64,000 nucleotides of DNA from Sporomusaceae bacterium (GCA_031460455.1 JAVKTQ010000012.1:51832-115831); one strand, 5' to 3'. Positions 25,348 to 35,332 are shown, counted from the first letter of the stretch. The notes: a model not told the origin generated them from the sequence alone. Program-made: numbers and translations.

Positions 25348-26636
25348 ACCACGCGCTTGAGACAGAACTGACGGTACCTTTGCAGATAGAACTGCTGCCG
25401 GTGGTAACCGGCTGTGTCGAGAACGCGGCCCAGGCCTTCGGGCTGCAGCGGAGCGAGGCGCTGGCCCTGGCGCTGGCTGCGGAGGAGGTTTTCTCCTACC
25501 TGGCCGCCAAGACGGCCGCCGGCCAGAGCCTCCGCGTGACCTGCCGCGGCGGCGGTTACTACGCCGAGGTGGTCTGCCGGTTCCCTGGCCGGGCTCTGCC
25601 GGTGAGGGCGCTCAACATAACGGCCGCCGTGGCAGACGACGAGGCGTCGCTGGAGGAGATGGGCTTCCTGCTGGCGGCCCGTACCGCCGACAGGCTGGCG
25701 ATCACTACCGCAGGCGATATTATGAGTATTTCGTTCGTGAAGGAAAGAGCCTACCCGCCGGCGCCGGAGGAAGCTCTTCCGCCGTTTACCGCCAAAGGAA
25801 CGTTCCGCGAGTATGGCGGCGAGCCTGAGCTTATCAAGCAGTTCGCCAGGAGGGTGGCCGGCAAATACGGTCGGCAGGCGCCGCCGTTTTTCCGCTTCCC
25901 CGGTAAGGTTGTCGATATGGTGGCCGGCGGCGAGTACGGCGTCGTGATGCTGGCTGACGAAAACCGCAATGTCGGCGGTGGCATGTTGTGGCGCGGCGAC
26001 GGCAAAATGGCCGAAGCTTACGGGCCGTACGTTTTCGGCGGGGGCGAAGAGCTGGCCCGCGAGGTCGTCGACGCCTGCCTGCGGAGATTCGCCCGCACCG
26101 GTACGCTTTGCCTTGTTATCCCGGCGGCCACCGCAGAGGCTCCACGGGATTATTTCGAGCGACTCGGCGAGCTGCCGCTGATGGTCGACGGCAGCCGTCG
26201 CAGCGAGCAGGCTTTGTATCGCGAGCTTGAGGAGGACAATGGCTCGCTGGCTTACGTCCATCCCGCCCTTGTCGATTTCGTGCGGGCCGCGTACGACTGC
26301 CTGTGCCTGCCCCGCCAGATCGAGGGGGTCGAGAATCTCGGCGAGGCCCGGTCGCCGCATTCCGCTTTCGCCGCGAGTATGGACCGGGCGGCGGGCAAGG
26401 CGGTGCTGTCGCCCCTGTGGGTGGGCGGGGACGCTGCCGAAAGCCTGGCTGAGCATGTGGAGGCTCTCAGGCGGGAGGGCATCGCTAATATCCTGTTCAA
26501 GCTGGACGCAGGCGTGGCCGAGCAGGCCCTTCTGGGGCCGGCCCTGCTGGCGACCGGGTTTCTTCCCCGGCTGATATTCCCCTGGGAAGGGCGGGGCGAC
26601 GTCATTCTTTTCGCCTACCAAGAGGGGGGAGCGTAG
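25344..26636 (+). CDS. Fusion of an anti-sigma-like ATPase fold with a GNAT-like region
   Basis: I do not recognise this 430-residue protein as a named family. Residues 1 to about 132 look like a GHKL ATPase of the RsbW/anti-sigma type: an N-box-like LALAAEEVFSYL helix and a final strand-helix block like EEMGFLLAARTADRL. The Asp/Gly ATP-lid motifs are not evident. From about residue 145 the sequence resembles the N-lobe of the three GNAT-like paralogues upstream (RVAGKYGRQAPPFFRFPGKV, then GVVMLADENRNVGGGML), and it ends with a transferase-like GFLPRLIFPWEGRGD. It overlaps both neighbours. It could be a regulated acyltransferase; function is unknown. Confidence 0.65.
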   Translation: MNHALETELTVPLQIELLPVVTGCVENAAQAFGLQRSEALALALAAEEVFSYLAAKTAAGQSLRVTCRGGGYYAEVVCRFPGRALPVRALNITAAVADDEASLEEMGFLLAARTADRLAITTAGDIMSISFVKERAYPPAPEEALPPFTAKGTFREYGGEPELIKQFARRVAGKYGRQAPPFFRFPGKVVDMVAGGEYGVVMLADENRNVGGGMLWRGDGKMAEAYGPYVFGGGEELAREVVDACLRRFARTGTLCLVIPAATAEAPRDYFERLGELPLMVDGSRRSEQALYRELEEDNGSLAYVHPALVDFVRAAYDCLCLPRQIEGVENLGEARSPHSAFAASMDRAAGKAVLSPLWVGGDAAESLAEHVEALRREGIANILFKLDAGVAEQALLGPALLATGFLPRLIFPWEGRGDVILFAYQEGGA

Positions 26637-27754
26637 TGAGCAGCCGCTTGCCGCCGCTGGAAAGCCTCGTGCCGCCCCACATCCGCTGTATCGAACCTTA
26701 CATACCCAGCAAGCCGGATGACGTCCTCGGCAAGATGTTCGGCTGCCCGCGGATTTACCGCCTCAACAACAACGAGAACGCTCTCGGGCCGTCGCCCAAG
26801 GCGCTGGCGGCCTTGCAGGCGGCGGACCCCGGGCAGGCGTCGGTATATCCGAGCGGCGACGCCTATCACCTCCGCCACAAGCTGGCCGGGCGCTTCGGGC
26901 ACCCGCCGGACGCGTTTATCGTCGGCAACGGCGCCAACGAACTGATTGCTTTCGTCATTAAGGCTTTCTGCCAGGAAGGCGACAATATCATAACAGCCGA
27001 CCGCACCTTCGCGGTGTACGAGTGGGTGGCCGGCTTTTCCGGCTATGAGGCGCGGCTGGCGCCGCTGCGCGACTATGGCTTTGACGACGAAGCGATGCTG
27101 GCGGCTGTCGATGGTCGCACCAAGATCATTTTCGTCTGCAATCCCAACAACCCGACAGGCACTTACTGGGACGAGCGGCGGCTGCGGCGTTTTCTCGACC
27201 GGGTCGACGGCCGGCAGATAGTCGTTCTCGACGAAGCTTACGCCGAGTTTGTCGAAGCCGGCGATTTCCCCGATGGCATGTCGCTCATCAACGAATATCC
27301 TAACCTGGTTGTCTTCCGGACTTTTTCGAAGATGTTCGCCCTGGCGGCGCTTAGGATCGGCTACCTGGCCGGCAACGAGAAGGTGGTCGAGGTCATCCGC
27401 CGGACGTGCGTGGTGTATTCGGTGAACAGCCTCGCTCAGGTGGCGGCGATCGCTTCGCTGGAGGACGCCGACGAGCATATCGCCCGGACGCGGCGGATGG
27501 TGAACGAGGCCAGGGCGTTTCTGCGCCGGGAGCTGTCCCGCCTCGGCCTTTTCCACTTCGGCGACCAGGCGAACTATATGGTCGTCCGCTTGCCGATCAG
27601 CGATACGCTGGCTTATCGCAAGCTGATGCGACAGGGCGTCATGGTCAGAACGATGACCGGTTTTCGCTTTCCCAACCATATAAGGGTGACGCTCGGACCC
27701 ATCCCGGTCATGGAAAAGTTCATCGCCGCCCTTGAGGCGGCTTTGGCCGAGTAG
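26636..27754 (+). CDS. PLP aminotransferase, histidinol-phosphate aminotransferase family
   Basis: This 372-residue fold-type I aminotransferase starts at GTG 26636, overlapping the previous stop by 1 nt (TAGTG). Motifs: NNNENALGPSPKA near the N-terminus, NPNNPTG, VVLDEAYAEF with the PLP-binding Asp, and TFSKMFALAALRIGYL with the Schiff-base Lys. The HisC family also includes amino-acid phosphonate and secondary-metabolite enzymes. Because this gene lies within an acyl/ACP cluster rather than among his genes, I infer that it introduces or removes an amino group in that pathway. Confidence 0.9.
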   Translation: MSSRLPPLESLVPPHIRCIEPYIPSKPDDVLGKMFGCPRIYRLNNNENALGPSPKALAALQAADPGQASVYPSGDAYHLRHKLAGRFGHPPDAFIVGNGANELIAFVIKAFCQEGDNIITADRTFAVYEWVAGFSGYEARLAPLRDYGFDDEAMLAAVDGRTKIIFVCNPNNPTGTYWDERRLRRFLDRVDGRQIVVLDEAYAEFVEAGDFPDGMSLINEYPNLVVFRTFSKMFALAALRIGYLAGNEKVVEVIRRTCVVYSVNSLAQVAAIASLEDADEHIARTRRMVNEARAFLRRELSRLGLFHFGDQANYMVVRLPISDTLAYRKLMRQGVMVRTMTGFRFPNHIRVTLGPIPVMEKFIAALEAALAE

Positions 27755-27765
27755 CCGGCAAGGGG

Positions 27766-28488
27766 GTGCGGAAAGTGACTGACAGGGAAACTACCGAGAA
27801 GAGGGCGGCGGGCGGGGATAATGGCCAGGGAGCGCTGCGGCCGGCGTCGGGGATGAGGTATCTCGACCTGGAAGGGTGGCCGCGGAAGGAGCATTTCCAT
27901 TTTTTCCGCAAGTATTCGTATCCTCATTTCAATATCTGCGCGAATATCGACATCTCACGGCTGTTGCCGTGCGTGAAAGAGGGCAGGCATTCTTTTTACC
28001 ATACATTCATCTATCTGGTGAGCAGGGCAGCGAACGGCATGGACGAGTTCCGCTACCGCATCAGGGGGGAGGAGGTCGTCGAGTACGACGTGGTCCACCC
28101 CGGCTTCACCGTTATGAGCGGCGACGGCCCTTACAGGAATTGCGCCGCCGCCTACGAAAGCGATCTTTACGAGTTTTACCGCTCGGCGGCGCAGGCGGTC
28201 GGGGCGCTGGAGCGCGCGGGCCTGGGGAGCGATACCGGGGGCCGGGACGATCTGCTGTATATCACCTGTATGCCGTGGGTCGCTTTCACCAGCTGCATGC
28301 ATCCGCTCCACCTGGAGCCGCCGGACAGCATCCCCAGGATGGCCTGGGGCGCTTATTTCACCGAGCACGGGGCGGTGAAGCTCCCTCTCTCGGTGCAGGT
28401 CCATCACGGGCTGATGGACGGGTATCATCTCGGCAGGTACTTTGCGGCGATACAGGAGCTTGCCGATTACCCGGAGCGGTATTTCTGA
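27766..28488 (+). CDS. CAT-like acyltransferase
   Basis: This 240-residue protein belongs to the chloramphenicol acetyltransferase fold. The catalytic motif HHGLMDGYHLGRYF (HxxxDG) is present near residue 215, and the N-terminal half has the family pattern FHFFRKYSYPHFNIC. The start GTG at 27766 follows AAGGGG; GTG 27775 is an alternative. CAT-like enzymes transfer acyl groups from CoA to hydroxyls or amines. As the last gene of the run of coupled genes, it may carry out an acyl transfer. True chloramphenicol resistance is possible but not indicated. Confidence 0.85.
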   Translation: MRKVTDRETTEKRAAGGDNGQGALRPASGMRYLDLEGWPRKEHFHFFRKYSYPHFNICANIDISRLLPCVKEGRHSFYHTFIYLVSRAANGMDEFRYRIRGEEVVEYDVVHPGFTVMSGDGPYRNCAAAYESDLYEFYRSAAQAVGALERAGLGSDTGGRDDLLYITCMPWVAFTSCMHPLHLEPPDSIPRMAWGAYFTEHGAVKLPLSVQVHHGLMDGYHLGRYFAAIQELADYPERYF

Positions 28489-28564
28489 CAAGCCGCGAGG
28501 GGCGCTAGGGGCCGCAGAGGCCGCAGGGGATAAAGATTATTTTGGGTCGGAGGGAAAGCCGGAC

Positions 28565-29665
28565 ATGGGTAGAAAAGGGCTGGCGTTGTTTTTATTGATT
28601 TTCGGGCTGGCGATTGCGGCCGCCGGGTGCTCGGGGGCGAAGGAGGCCAAAGCTCCGGCGACGGAGAGCCTCAAGGCGGGGATGATTACCGATGCCGGCA
28701 CGATCGACGACCGGTCCTTCAACCAGGGGACATGGGAGGGCATCGTCAGGGCGGGGAAGGAATTCGGCTTTACGCCCAAGTATCTGCGCCCGGCGGGGAC
28801 GACGGAAGCGGATTACGACAAGGAGATCGCCAATCTCCATGACGCGGGGTACCGCCTGATCGTCACCCCGGGGTTCAAGTTCGAGAGCTCTATTTATCGA
28901 GCGCAGGAAAAGTATCCGGATACGAAATTCGTGCTGCTCGACGGCGTGCCGGCGCCGGGGAACGATTATGGCAAGGCGAAGATCGGCCCCAACACGGTGG
29001 CGATCAATTTCGCCGAGCACGAGTCGGGGTTCCTGGCGGGTATCGCCGCCGCCATGCAGGTGAAGAACGGCGAACTGGGTTTTATCGGCGGGATGGAGAT
29101 TCCGGGCGTACAGAGGTTCAACTGGGGCTTTCAGCAGGGGATAAAGTACGCCAACGCCAACTTCGGCACCGATATCAAGGTTAAGGCCGAGAACTTCATT
29201 TATCAGGGGACTTTCAACGATATCGCGGCCGGCCAGCAGCTGGCGGCGCAGATGTACGACCGCGGCGTCAAGGTTATTTTCGCCGCCGCCGGTATCGTGG
29301 GCGTCGGCGTGATCAACGAAGCGGTCGCCAGGGCCAAAACCGGCCGCGCGGTCTGGGTGATCGGCGTGGATGTGGACCAATACGCGCAGGGTTACTATGA
29401 CCAGGGGAAAACAAAGTCGGTTATTCTGACCTCGGCGATGAAGTGCGTGAACCAGGCTTCTTACGATATGGCCAAAAGCGTGGTTAACGGCACTTTCCCC
29501 GGCGGCAAGGCGATCGAGTTCAACGTGAAGAACGACGGGGTAGGGCTTCCCGACCAGAACCCCAATCTTTCCGCCGCGGCCGCCGCCAAGGTTAACGAGG
29601 TGCTCGCCGCTATGAAGGCAGGCAAGATAGCCGTGGCCGATAAAGGCGCGGGGCTGCTGCGTTAA
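28565..29665 (+). CDS. BMP-family substrate-binding lipoprotein of an ABC importer
   Basis: This 366-residue lipoprotein starts at ATG 28565. A Lys/Arg start and hydrophobic core end in the lipobox IAAAGCSG (lipidated Cys at residue 20). The mature part matches Bmp/PnrA-type nucleoside-binding proteins: MITDAGTIDDRSFNQGTWEG at the N-lobe and IGVDVDQYAQGYYDQG in the C-lobe. The next three genes supply the ATPase and two permeases. Nucleosides are the usual ligands of this family, so purine nucleoside uptake is the default prediction. Confidence 0.94.
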   Translation: MGRKGLALFLLIFGLAIAAAGCSGAKEAKAPATESLKAGMITDAGTIDDRSFNQGTWEGIVRAGKEFGFTPKYLRPAGTTEADYDKEIANLHDAGYRLIVTPGFKFESSIYRAQEKYPDTKFVLLDGVPAPGNDYGKAKIGPNTVAINFAEHESGFLAGIAAAMQVKNGELGFIGGMEIPGVQRFNWGFQQGIKYANANFGTDIKVKAENFIYQGTFNDIAAGQQLAAQMYDRGVKVIFAAAGIVGVGVINEAVARAKTGRAVWVIGVDVDQYAQGYYDQGKTKSVILTSAMKCVNQASYDMAKSVVNGTFPGGKAIEFNVKNDGVGLPDQNPNLSAAAAAKVNEVLAAMKAGKIAVADKGAGLLR

Positions 29666-29785
29666 GGCTGCAAGAATCCGGATGAGGAGAGGGGTCCGGT
29701 GGAAGGGGCGCCGTTGAGCGGCTCTTTTATCCGGGCCCGCGTTTATGTGGCGCGGTTATTAGCGGGATGGGGGGGGGGTGGCGGC

Positions 29786-31306
<1,521 letters not shown>

Positions 31307-31307
31307 T

Positions 31308-32372
31308 TTGCCGATCTTCGACCGGCGCAGCCGCAAGGAGGCCCTGCTGCTGGTGCTGACCATCCTGGCGGGCCTGGCGGCCGGGGCTGTGCTGATGCTT
31401 TTGACCGGCAACGACCCGGCCGCCGGCTACGGTTATTTGTTCCGCGGCGGGCTGATGAGCCTGGAACGGGCGGGCAATACGCTGGCGACGGCGGCGCCGC
31501 TGATCTTTACCGGGCTGTCGGTGGCTGTCGCTTTTAAGACCGGGCTTTTCAATATCGGGGCAGCCGGCCAGATGCTGATCGGCGGCTTTTGCGCCGTCGC
31601 CGTGGGGCTGACGGCGGATTTCCCCAGGCCGCTGCTGCTGGCGGCGATGACCGCGGCGGCAGCTGTGAGCGGCGGGGTGTGGGCGGCGGCGGCCGGCTGG
31701 TTTAAAGCCAGGTTCAACGTGCACGAGGTGGTTTCGACGATAATGCTGAACTGGATAGCGTACTGGCTGGTGTACTATCTGGTGCCGGCTTATTTTAAAG
31801 GCCCGTTCGCGACCGAATCGCGCAATATTCCGGCGGCGGCTTCGCTCCGCACCGACTGGCTTTCCGGGCTGTTCGACGGCTCGTACATCAATCTGGGCAT
31901 TTTCCTGGCGATCGCCGCCGTGCTGCTGTGCGCGTTTTTGCTGCAGCGGACGACGCTGGGTTTCGCGCTGAAGGCAGTGGGCTTCAACCGCCTCGCGGCG
32001 GAGTATGCGGGGATCGATGCCGGCCGCAGCATCGTGGCGGCGATGGCGCTAGCCGGGGCGCTGGCCGGGCTGGGCGGGATGACGCTGTACTGCGGCTATG
32101 CCGCCAGCCTGCAGATTGGGGTGCTGCCGTCGCAGGGCATCGACGGGATCGCGGTGGCGCTGCTGGCGTCCAATTCGCCGTGGGGGGTGCTGGCGGCGGC
32201 GCTGTTTTTCGGCGTGCTGTATTCCGGCAAGGGGTTCATGAACGCGATGACCAGCATTCCGCCGGAAATCGCCGATACGATTATCGCCACCATTATCTAT
32301 TTTGCGGCGACGAGCGCGCTGATGGAGAAGGGCGTCGACAAGGTCGTGAAGCGGCTGAAGGGAGGGGTCTGA
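31308..32372 (+). CDS. ABC importer permease 1 (BMP/nucleoside type)
   Basis: This 354-residue permease has about nine membrane segments. Family features include LFNIGAAGQMLIGGF, HEVVSTIMLNWIAYWL and the cytoplasmic coupling segment ALKAVGFNRLAAEYAGI. TTG 31308 is the start, 1 bp after the ATPase stop. It pairs with the next permease to form the heterodimeric channel of the nucleoside-type importer. Confidence 0.92.
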   Translation: MPIFDRRSRKEALLLVLTILAGLAAGAVLMLLTGNDPAAGYGYLFRGGLMSLERAGNTLATAAPLIFTGLSVAVAFKTGLFNIGAAGQMLIGGFCAVAVGLTADFPRPLLLAAMTAAAAVSGGVWAAAAGWFKARFNVHEVVSTIMLNWIAYWLVYYLVPAYFKGPFATESRNIPAAASLRTDWLSGLFDGSYINLGIFLAIAAVLLCAFLLQRTTLGFALKAVGFNRLAAEYAGIDAGRSIVAAMALAGALAGLGGMTLYCGYAASLQIGVLPSQGIDGIAVALLASNSPWGVLAAALFFGVLYSGKGFMNAMTSIPPEIADTIIATIIYFAATSALMEKGVDKVVKRLKGGV

Positions 32373-32373
32373 C

Positions 32374-33318
32374 GTGTGGGAGCTTGTTGAGCGGATCTCG
32401 CCTTATGCGGTCGCATTCACCGTGCCGCTGCTGATAACGGCGACCGGCGGTCTGTACTCCGAGCGCAGCGGCGTGATCAACATCGGGCTGGAGGGCCTGA
32501 TGGTCGTCGGGTCTTTTGCGGCGGCGCTGACGATAGCCGCGCTGCAGCCGGTCATGGGCGGCGAGGCGCTGTGGCTGGGGCTGCTGGCGGCGGTGGCGGC
32601 GGGGGCGCTGTTTTCGCTGCTGCATGCGTTCGCGAGCGTCAGCCTGCACGCCAACCAGGTGATCAGCGGAACGGCCATTAATATGATCGCCGGGGCGCTC
32701 ACGGTGTTCATCGCCCGCAACGTGACCGGCAGCGGCAACATCCAGGTAAGCCCGTTCGCCCGCTTCGACATTCCGGGGCTGAGCGATTTCCCGGTGGTTG
32801 GGAAGCTGCTGTTCGCCAATACCTATCCGACGACCTGGCTTTGTCTGCTGATTTTCGCGGCGGCTTATTTCGTCCTGTACAGGACGGTTTTCGGGCTGCG
32901 CCTGAGGGCTTGCGGGGAGCATCCCCAGGCGGTGGCCTCGGCGGGGGTGGACGTCGGGCGGATACGCTATGCGGCGGTGGTGATATCGGGCGCCTGCGCC
33001 GGACTGGGAGGGGCCATCGTGCTGACGACGTTTTCGGGGGAGTTTAACGGCACGGTCTTCGGGCTGGGCTTCCTGGCGCTGGCGGCACTGATCTTCGGGC
33101 AATGGAAACCGCTCGGCATTCTGGGGGCGACTTTTTTCTTCGGCTTCGCCAGCACGGTCGCGACGTCGGCCCAGGCTATTCCGGCGCTGGCGTATATTCC
33201 CGGCGTGGCGCTCAAGACTTTCCCGTATGTCTTGACGCTGCTCGTGCTGGTGGTGTTCTCGAAAACGACCCGGCCGCCGCGCGCGTCCGGCGAGCCCTTC
33301 GAGCCGGGGAAACGCTAG
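32374..33318 (+). CDS. ABC importer permease 2 (BMP/nucleoside type)
   Basis: This 314-residue permease starts with GTG at 32374, 1 bp after permease 1. It has the family blocks YSERSGVINIGLEGLMVVGSF and ANQVISGTAINMIAGALTVF and a coupling segment GLRLRACGEHPQAVASAG. It is the last gene of the importer operon. The end of the operon is not marked by a clear hairpin; a small CoA-binding gene follows. Confidence 0.92.
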   Translation: MWELVERISPYAVAFTVPLLITATGGLYSERSGVINIGLEGLMVVGSFAAALTIAALQPVMGGEALWLGLLAAVAAGALFSLLHAFASVSLHANQVISGTAINMIAGALTVFIARNVTGSGNIQVSPFARFDIPGLSDFPVVGKLLFANTYPTTWLCLLIFAAAYFVLYRTVFGLRLRACGEHPQAVASAGVDVGRIRYAAVVISGACAGLGGAIVLTTFSGEFNGTVFGLGFLALAALIFGQWKPLGILGATFFFGFASTVATSAQAIPALAYIPGVALKTFPYVLTLLVLVVFSKTTRPPRASGEPFEPGKR

Positions 33319-33416
33319 CGGCGCGGCCGGGGAGACGGAAGAGATAAGATGACAGGGAAATGGCGTGGGACTGCGGCCCAAGGCATATAATGAAGGAAAC
33401 GGAAAGGATGATGGGG

Positions 33417-33845
33417 ATGGCGCGGTTGACACGGGATTTTTTCGAGAGCGGCGAGGTGCTGTTTGTCGGCTTTTCGAGCCGGAACGCCGGCTTCAGCCGC
33501 AAGCTTTACAATGCCTTCACGGCGGCGGGGATAAAGGTCTATCCGCTGAATCCCAAGGGGAGCGCCGATCCGGCGGTGAAGGTGTACCGCAGCCTGGACG
33601 AACTGCCGGCCGTCCCGGAGGCGGCGTACGTACTGCTCGGCGGCGGCAAGGCCGGGGGTCTCGTCCGCGAGCTGGCGGCGGGCGGCGTGAAGCGCATCAT
33701 GTTCCACCTCGGCAAGACGGCGGACGCGGCCGTGCTGGAGGAGTGCCGGGCGCTCGGGGTGGAGACGGCGGTGGCCTGCCCGCTGATGCTGCTCGGCGGC
33801 GGCATCCACCGGCTGCACGGCTGGCTGGCCGGCGTGCGGCGGTAG
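33417..33845 (+). CDS. CoA-binding domain protein
   Basis: This small single-domain protein (142 residues from ATG 33417) has a Rossmann-like CoA-binding fold: VLFVGFSSRNAGFSRKLYNA (nucleotide loop), VYPLNPKGS, then AYVLLGGGKAG and a C-terminal CPLMLLGGG. I chose ATG 33417 because AAAGGA lies 8 nt upstream; ATGs at 33390, 33408 and 33411 are alternatives. Such proteins bind CoA and may act in acyl-CoA sensing. The specific role is unknown. Confidence 0.85.
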   Translation: MARLTRDFFESGEVLFVGFSSRNAGFSRKLYNAFTAAGIKVYPLNPKGSADPAVKVYRSLDELPAVPEAAYVLLGGGKAGGLVRELAAGGVKRIMFHLGKTADAAVLEECRALGVETAVACPLMLLGGGIHRLHGWLAGVRR

Positions 33846-33862
33846 GATGGATAGGACGAAAG

Positions 33863-33898
33863 CCCCGGTCGGGAGGTACCCGGCCGGGGTTGTGTTTT
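33863..33898 (+). terminator. Terminator, GC-rich family, copy 1
   Basis: An 11-bp stem with one G-T wobble (arms 33863-33873 and 33879-33889) and loop AGGTA is followed by T-rich sequence. It closes the ABC importer/CoA-binding transcription unit. The loop and inner stem match copy 2 at 34398. Confidence 0.8.
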
Positions 33899-33998
33899 TG
33901 CGGGTAAGGGCAAGCAGGATAAAAGAACGGCATGCCGAAGGAGTTTGTGCGAGCGTTGGGGGCTAATGTCTACGCAAATTGTGGTGGGAGGCGTCGAT

Positions 33999-34370
33999 AT
34001 GAAAAAAAGGGTTGCCTGGTTACTGGTGCTCTGCCTGATCGTCCTGGCAAATACGGCGTTCGCCGCGAACTGGGTATATGTTTGTCAAGATGATACATTT
34101 GGCTTCCCCGTATACATCGATAGCGAATCGGTGGTCAAAGACGGCGACAAGCTGAGCTTCTGGTGGGAGATAGTGGAGACCGATAAGACGAAGAATGTGT
34201 GGAAAATCGAGGCCACGTTGGCAAGCCCCCGCATGTACCGGGAAATATACGACTGGGGCGCCAGCGGCTGGAGAAAGGTGCGGGCCGGCTCCGACCACGA
34301 CAAAGCAATCACAGCCGCGCTCAAGTATGCCAAAGAAGGCAAAGACAGCGGACAAAAGCCCACGCCATAG
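33999..34370 (+). CDS. Small secreted protein
   Basis: This 123-residue protein starts at ATG 33999 with GGGAGG 7 nt upstream. A Sec signal peptide is clear: MKKR, a hydrophobic core (VAWLLVLCLIVLA) and a cleavage site near NTAFAAN. The mature part (NWVYVCQDDTFGFPVYIDSE, then KLSFWWEIVETDK) resembles surface-adhesin-E-like small domains, where a short protein reports on fields such as a stored residue or ion. That match is only by eye. It has its own terminator after it. Confidence 0.7.
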   Translation: MKKRVAWLLVLCLIVLANTAFAANWVYVCQDDTFGFPVYIDSESVVKDGDKLSFWWEIVETDKTKNVWKIEATLASPRMYREIYDWGASGWRKVRAGSDHDKAITAALKYAKEGKDSGQKPTP

Positions 34371-34397
34371 ATTGCCGCCGTGGGTAGGGGTGCGAAC

Positions 34398-34430
34398 AGA
34401 CCGGCCGGGAGGTACCCGGCCGGTCTTTGT
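34398..34430 (+). terminator. Terminator, GC-rich family, copy 2
   Basis: A perfect 12-bp stem (AGACCGGCCGGG/CCCGGCCGGTCT) with loop AGGTA is followed by TTTGTAT. It ends the secreted-protein transcript. The long perfect stem and shared loop mark it as a sister of copies 1 and 3. Confidence 0.85.
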
Positions 34431-34488
34431 ATCTATCGCCGCTTTTCTACCTACACTATGGATAAAGCTTGGGAAAGGTGGTTGCGCG

Positions 34489-34740
34489 ATGCCGGTATAC
34501 AGGGTATTTGTGGACGACGAGGATACGGGGGACTATGTTACGGCCTCCAGCCCCGAAGACGCTTACATGGATGTGGCCGCGGCGTGGCCGCTCACGTACG
34601 AATCGAAAGTGCGGCTGGAACAGGTCGATTCTCCCGAGGGCCGGCCGGGCTTGCCCGCAGGGCGGCGGACGATAGCGGACGCGGGGCTGTCTCTGCCGGA
34701 GCAGGAGCTGAAGCTGCCCGGCCCGCGGCAGGAGGGGTAA
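34489..34740 (+). CDS. Small protein of unknown function, 83 residues
   Basis: It starts with MPVYRVFVDDEDTGDYVTAS from ATG 34489, with GGAAAGGTGG about 10-12 nt upstream. The N-terminal half reads like a compact alpha/beta domain; the C-terminal part is Pro/Arg/Gly-rich (EGRPGLPAGRRT) and probably unfolded. There is no signal peptide or membrane segment. Codon use is like that of its neighbours. No family recognised. Confidence 0.65.
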   Translation: MPVYRVFVDDEDTGDYVTASSPEDAYMDVAAAWPLTYESKVRLEQVDSPEGRPGLPAGRRTIADAGLSLPEQELKLPGPRQEG

Positions 34741-34781
34741 GCTGGCGTCTCAGGTGATTTCGCAAGACAGGGGATGGTTTC

Positions 34782-34922
34782 GTGGGGGATTCGTTCAAGA
34801 TCGTGCCGACCAAGGACACGGCCAACACGCGGGTGAGCGGCCAGAAGTTCGCCGATTACCGCGGCCCCGACGGCGGCGGCCCGACCGTGCGGCGCAAAAC
34901 GCCAGCGGGCAGGGGGAAGTGA
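34782..34922 (+). CDS. Very small ORF, 46 residues
   Basis: The reading frame starts at GTG 34782 (VGDSFKIVPTKDTANTRVSG) and ends at TGA 34920-34922. AGGGGATG about 8-10 nt upstream may act as the ribosome site, and a strong terminator follows 11 bp after the stop. The product is short, basic at the C-terminus and otherwise featureless. Good third-base GC bias and its placement between a gene and a terminator support it; the small size keeps confidence modest. Confidence 0.5.
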   Translation: MGDSFKIVPTKDTANTRVSGQKFADYRGPDGGGPTVRRKTPAGRGK

Positions 34923-34932
34923 GGGGGAGCTA

Positions 34933-34970
34933 CAAAGACCGGCCGGGAGATGCTCGGCCGGTCTTTGTTT
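34933..34970 (+). terminator. Terminator, GC-rich family, copy 3
   Basis: A perfect 13-bp stem (CAAAGACCGGCCG/CGGCCGGTCTTTG) with a 9-nt loop is followed by TTT. It ends the two-small-gene unit and marks the start of a long non-coding stretch. Confidence 0.85.
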
Positions 34971-35022
34971 GGGTGTGTGGGGGTAATGGCCGGCCGCTTA
35001 TCCGTCGCTGGCAGCCGGTACT

Positions 35023-35293
35023 GCCCTTCGAGGGCCGCAGGCTTCTTGCTCGTCCTCCGGGCGAACGCGCCGTACGGCTTGGGCCTTCGCCGCGAGCACC
35101 GTCGCCTACGGGCGTCCATGCCCGAAGGCTCCTCGCGCGTCCGTCCATGGACGCGCGCACCCGCAGGGGGTAGGCCGCAGTTCTAAGCGCTAAAGCGCCA
35201 AGAACATGCGCACTGCGGCGGCGTGCGGCCCTGCGCCAACGGCGCGTATTCGCCCTTCGCAATGAGCAAGCGCGCCTGCGACCCTCGAAGGGC
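35023..35293. repeat. Long imperfect inverted repeat A
   Basis: The arms 35023-35073 and 35239-35293 pair imperfectly over about 50 bp. Both outer ends read GCCCTTCGAGGG in the repeat orientation, and the inner ends read CGCGCCGT. Inside are two smaller hairpins: GCGCGTCC/GGACGCGC around a CCATGG centre near 35135-35156, and a larger one from GCCGCAG (35174-35180) to CTGCGGC with inner GCGC/GCGC and TTCT/AGAA pairs. No plausible gene lies within; open frames give Arg-rich shadows. Confidence 0.65.
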
Positions 35294-35332
35294 AAGCCTT
35301 CAAAATTCTCCCTCAATATTTTGTCCATGTTT

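Noticed and set aside
27766..28488. Chloramphenicol resistance gene
   Set aside because: The catalytic HxxxDG motif is present, but the gene is embedded in the acyl cluster and diverged from the resistance enzymes known to me, so a biosynthetic acyltransferase is more likely.
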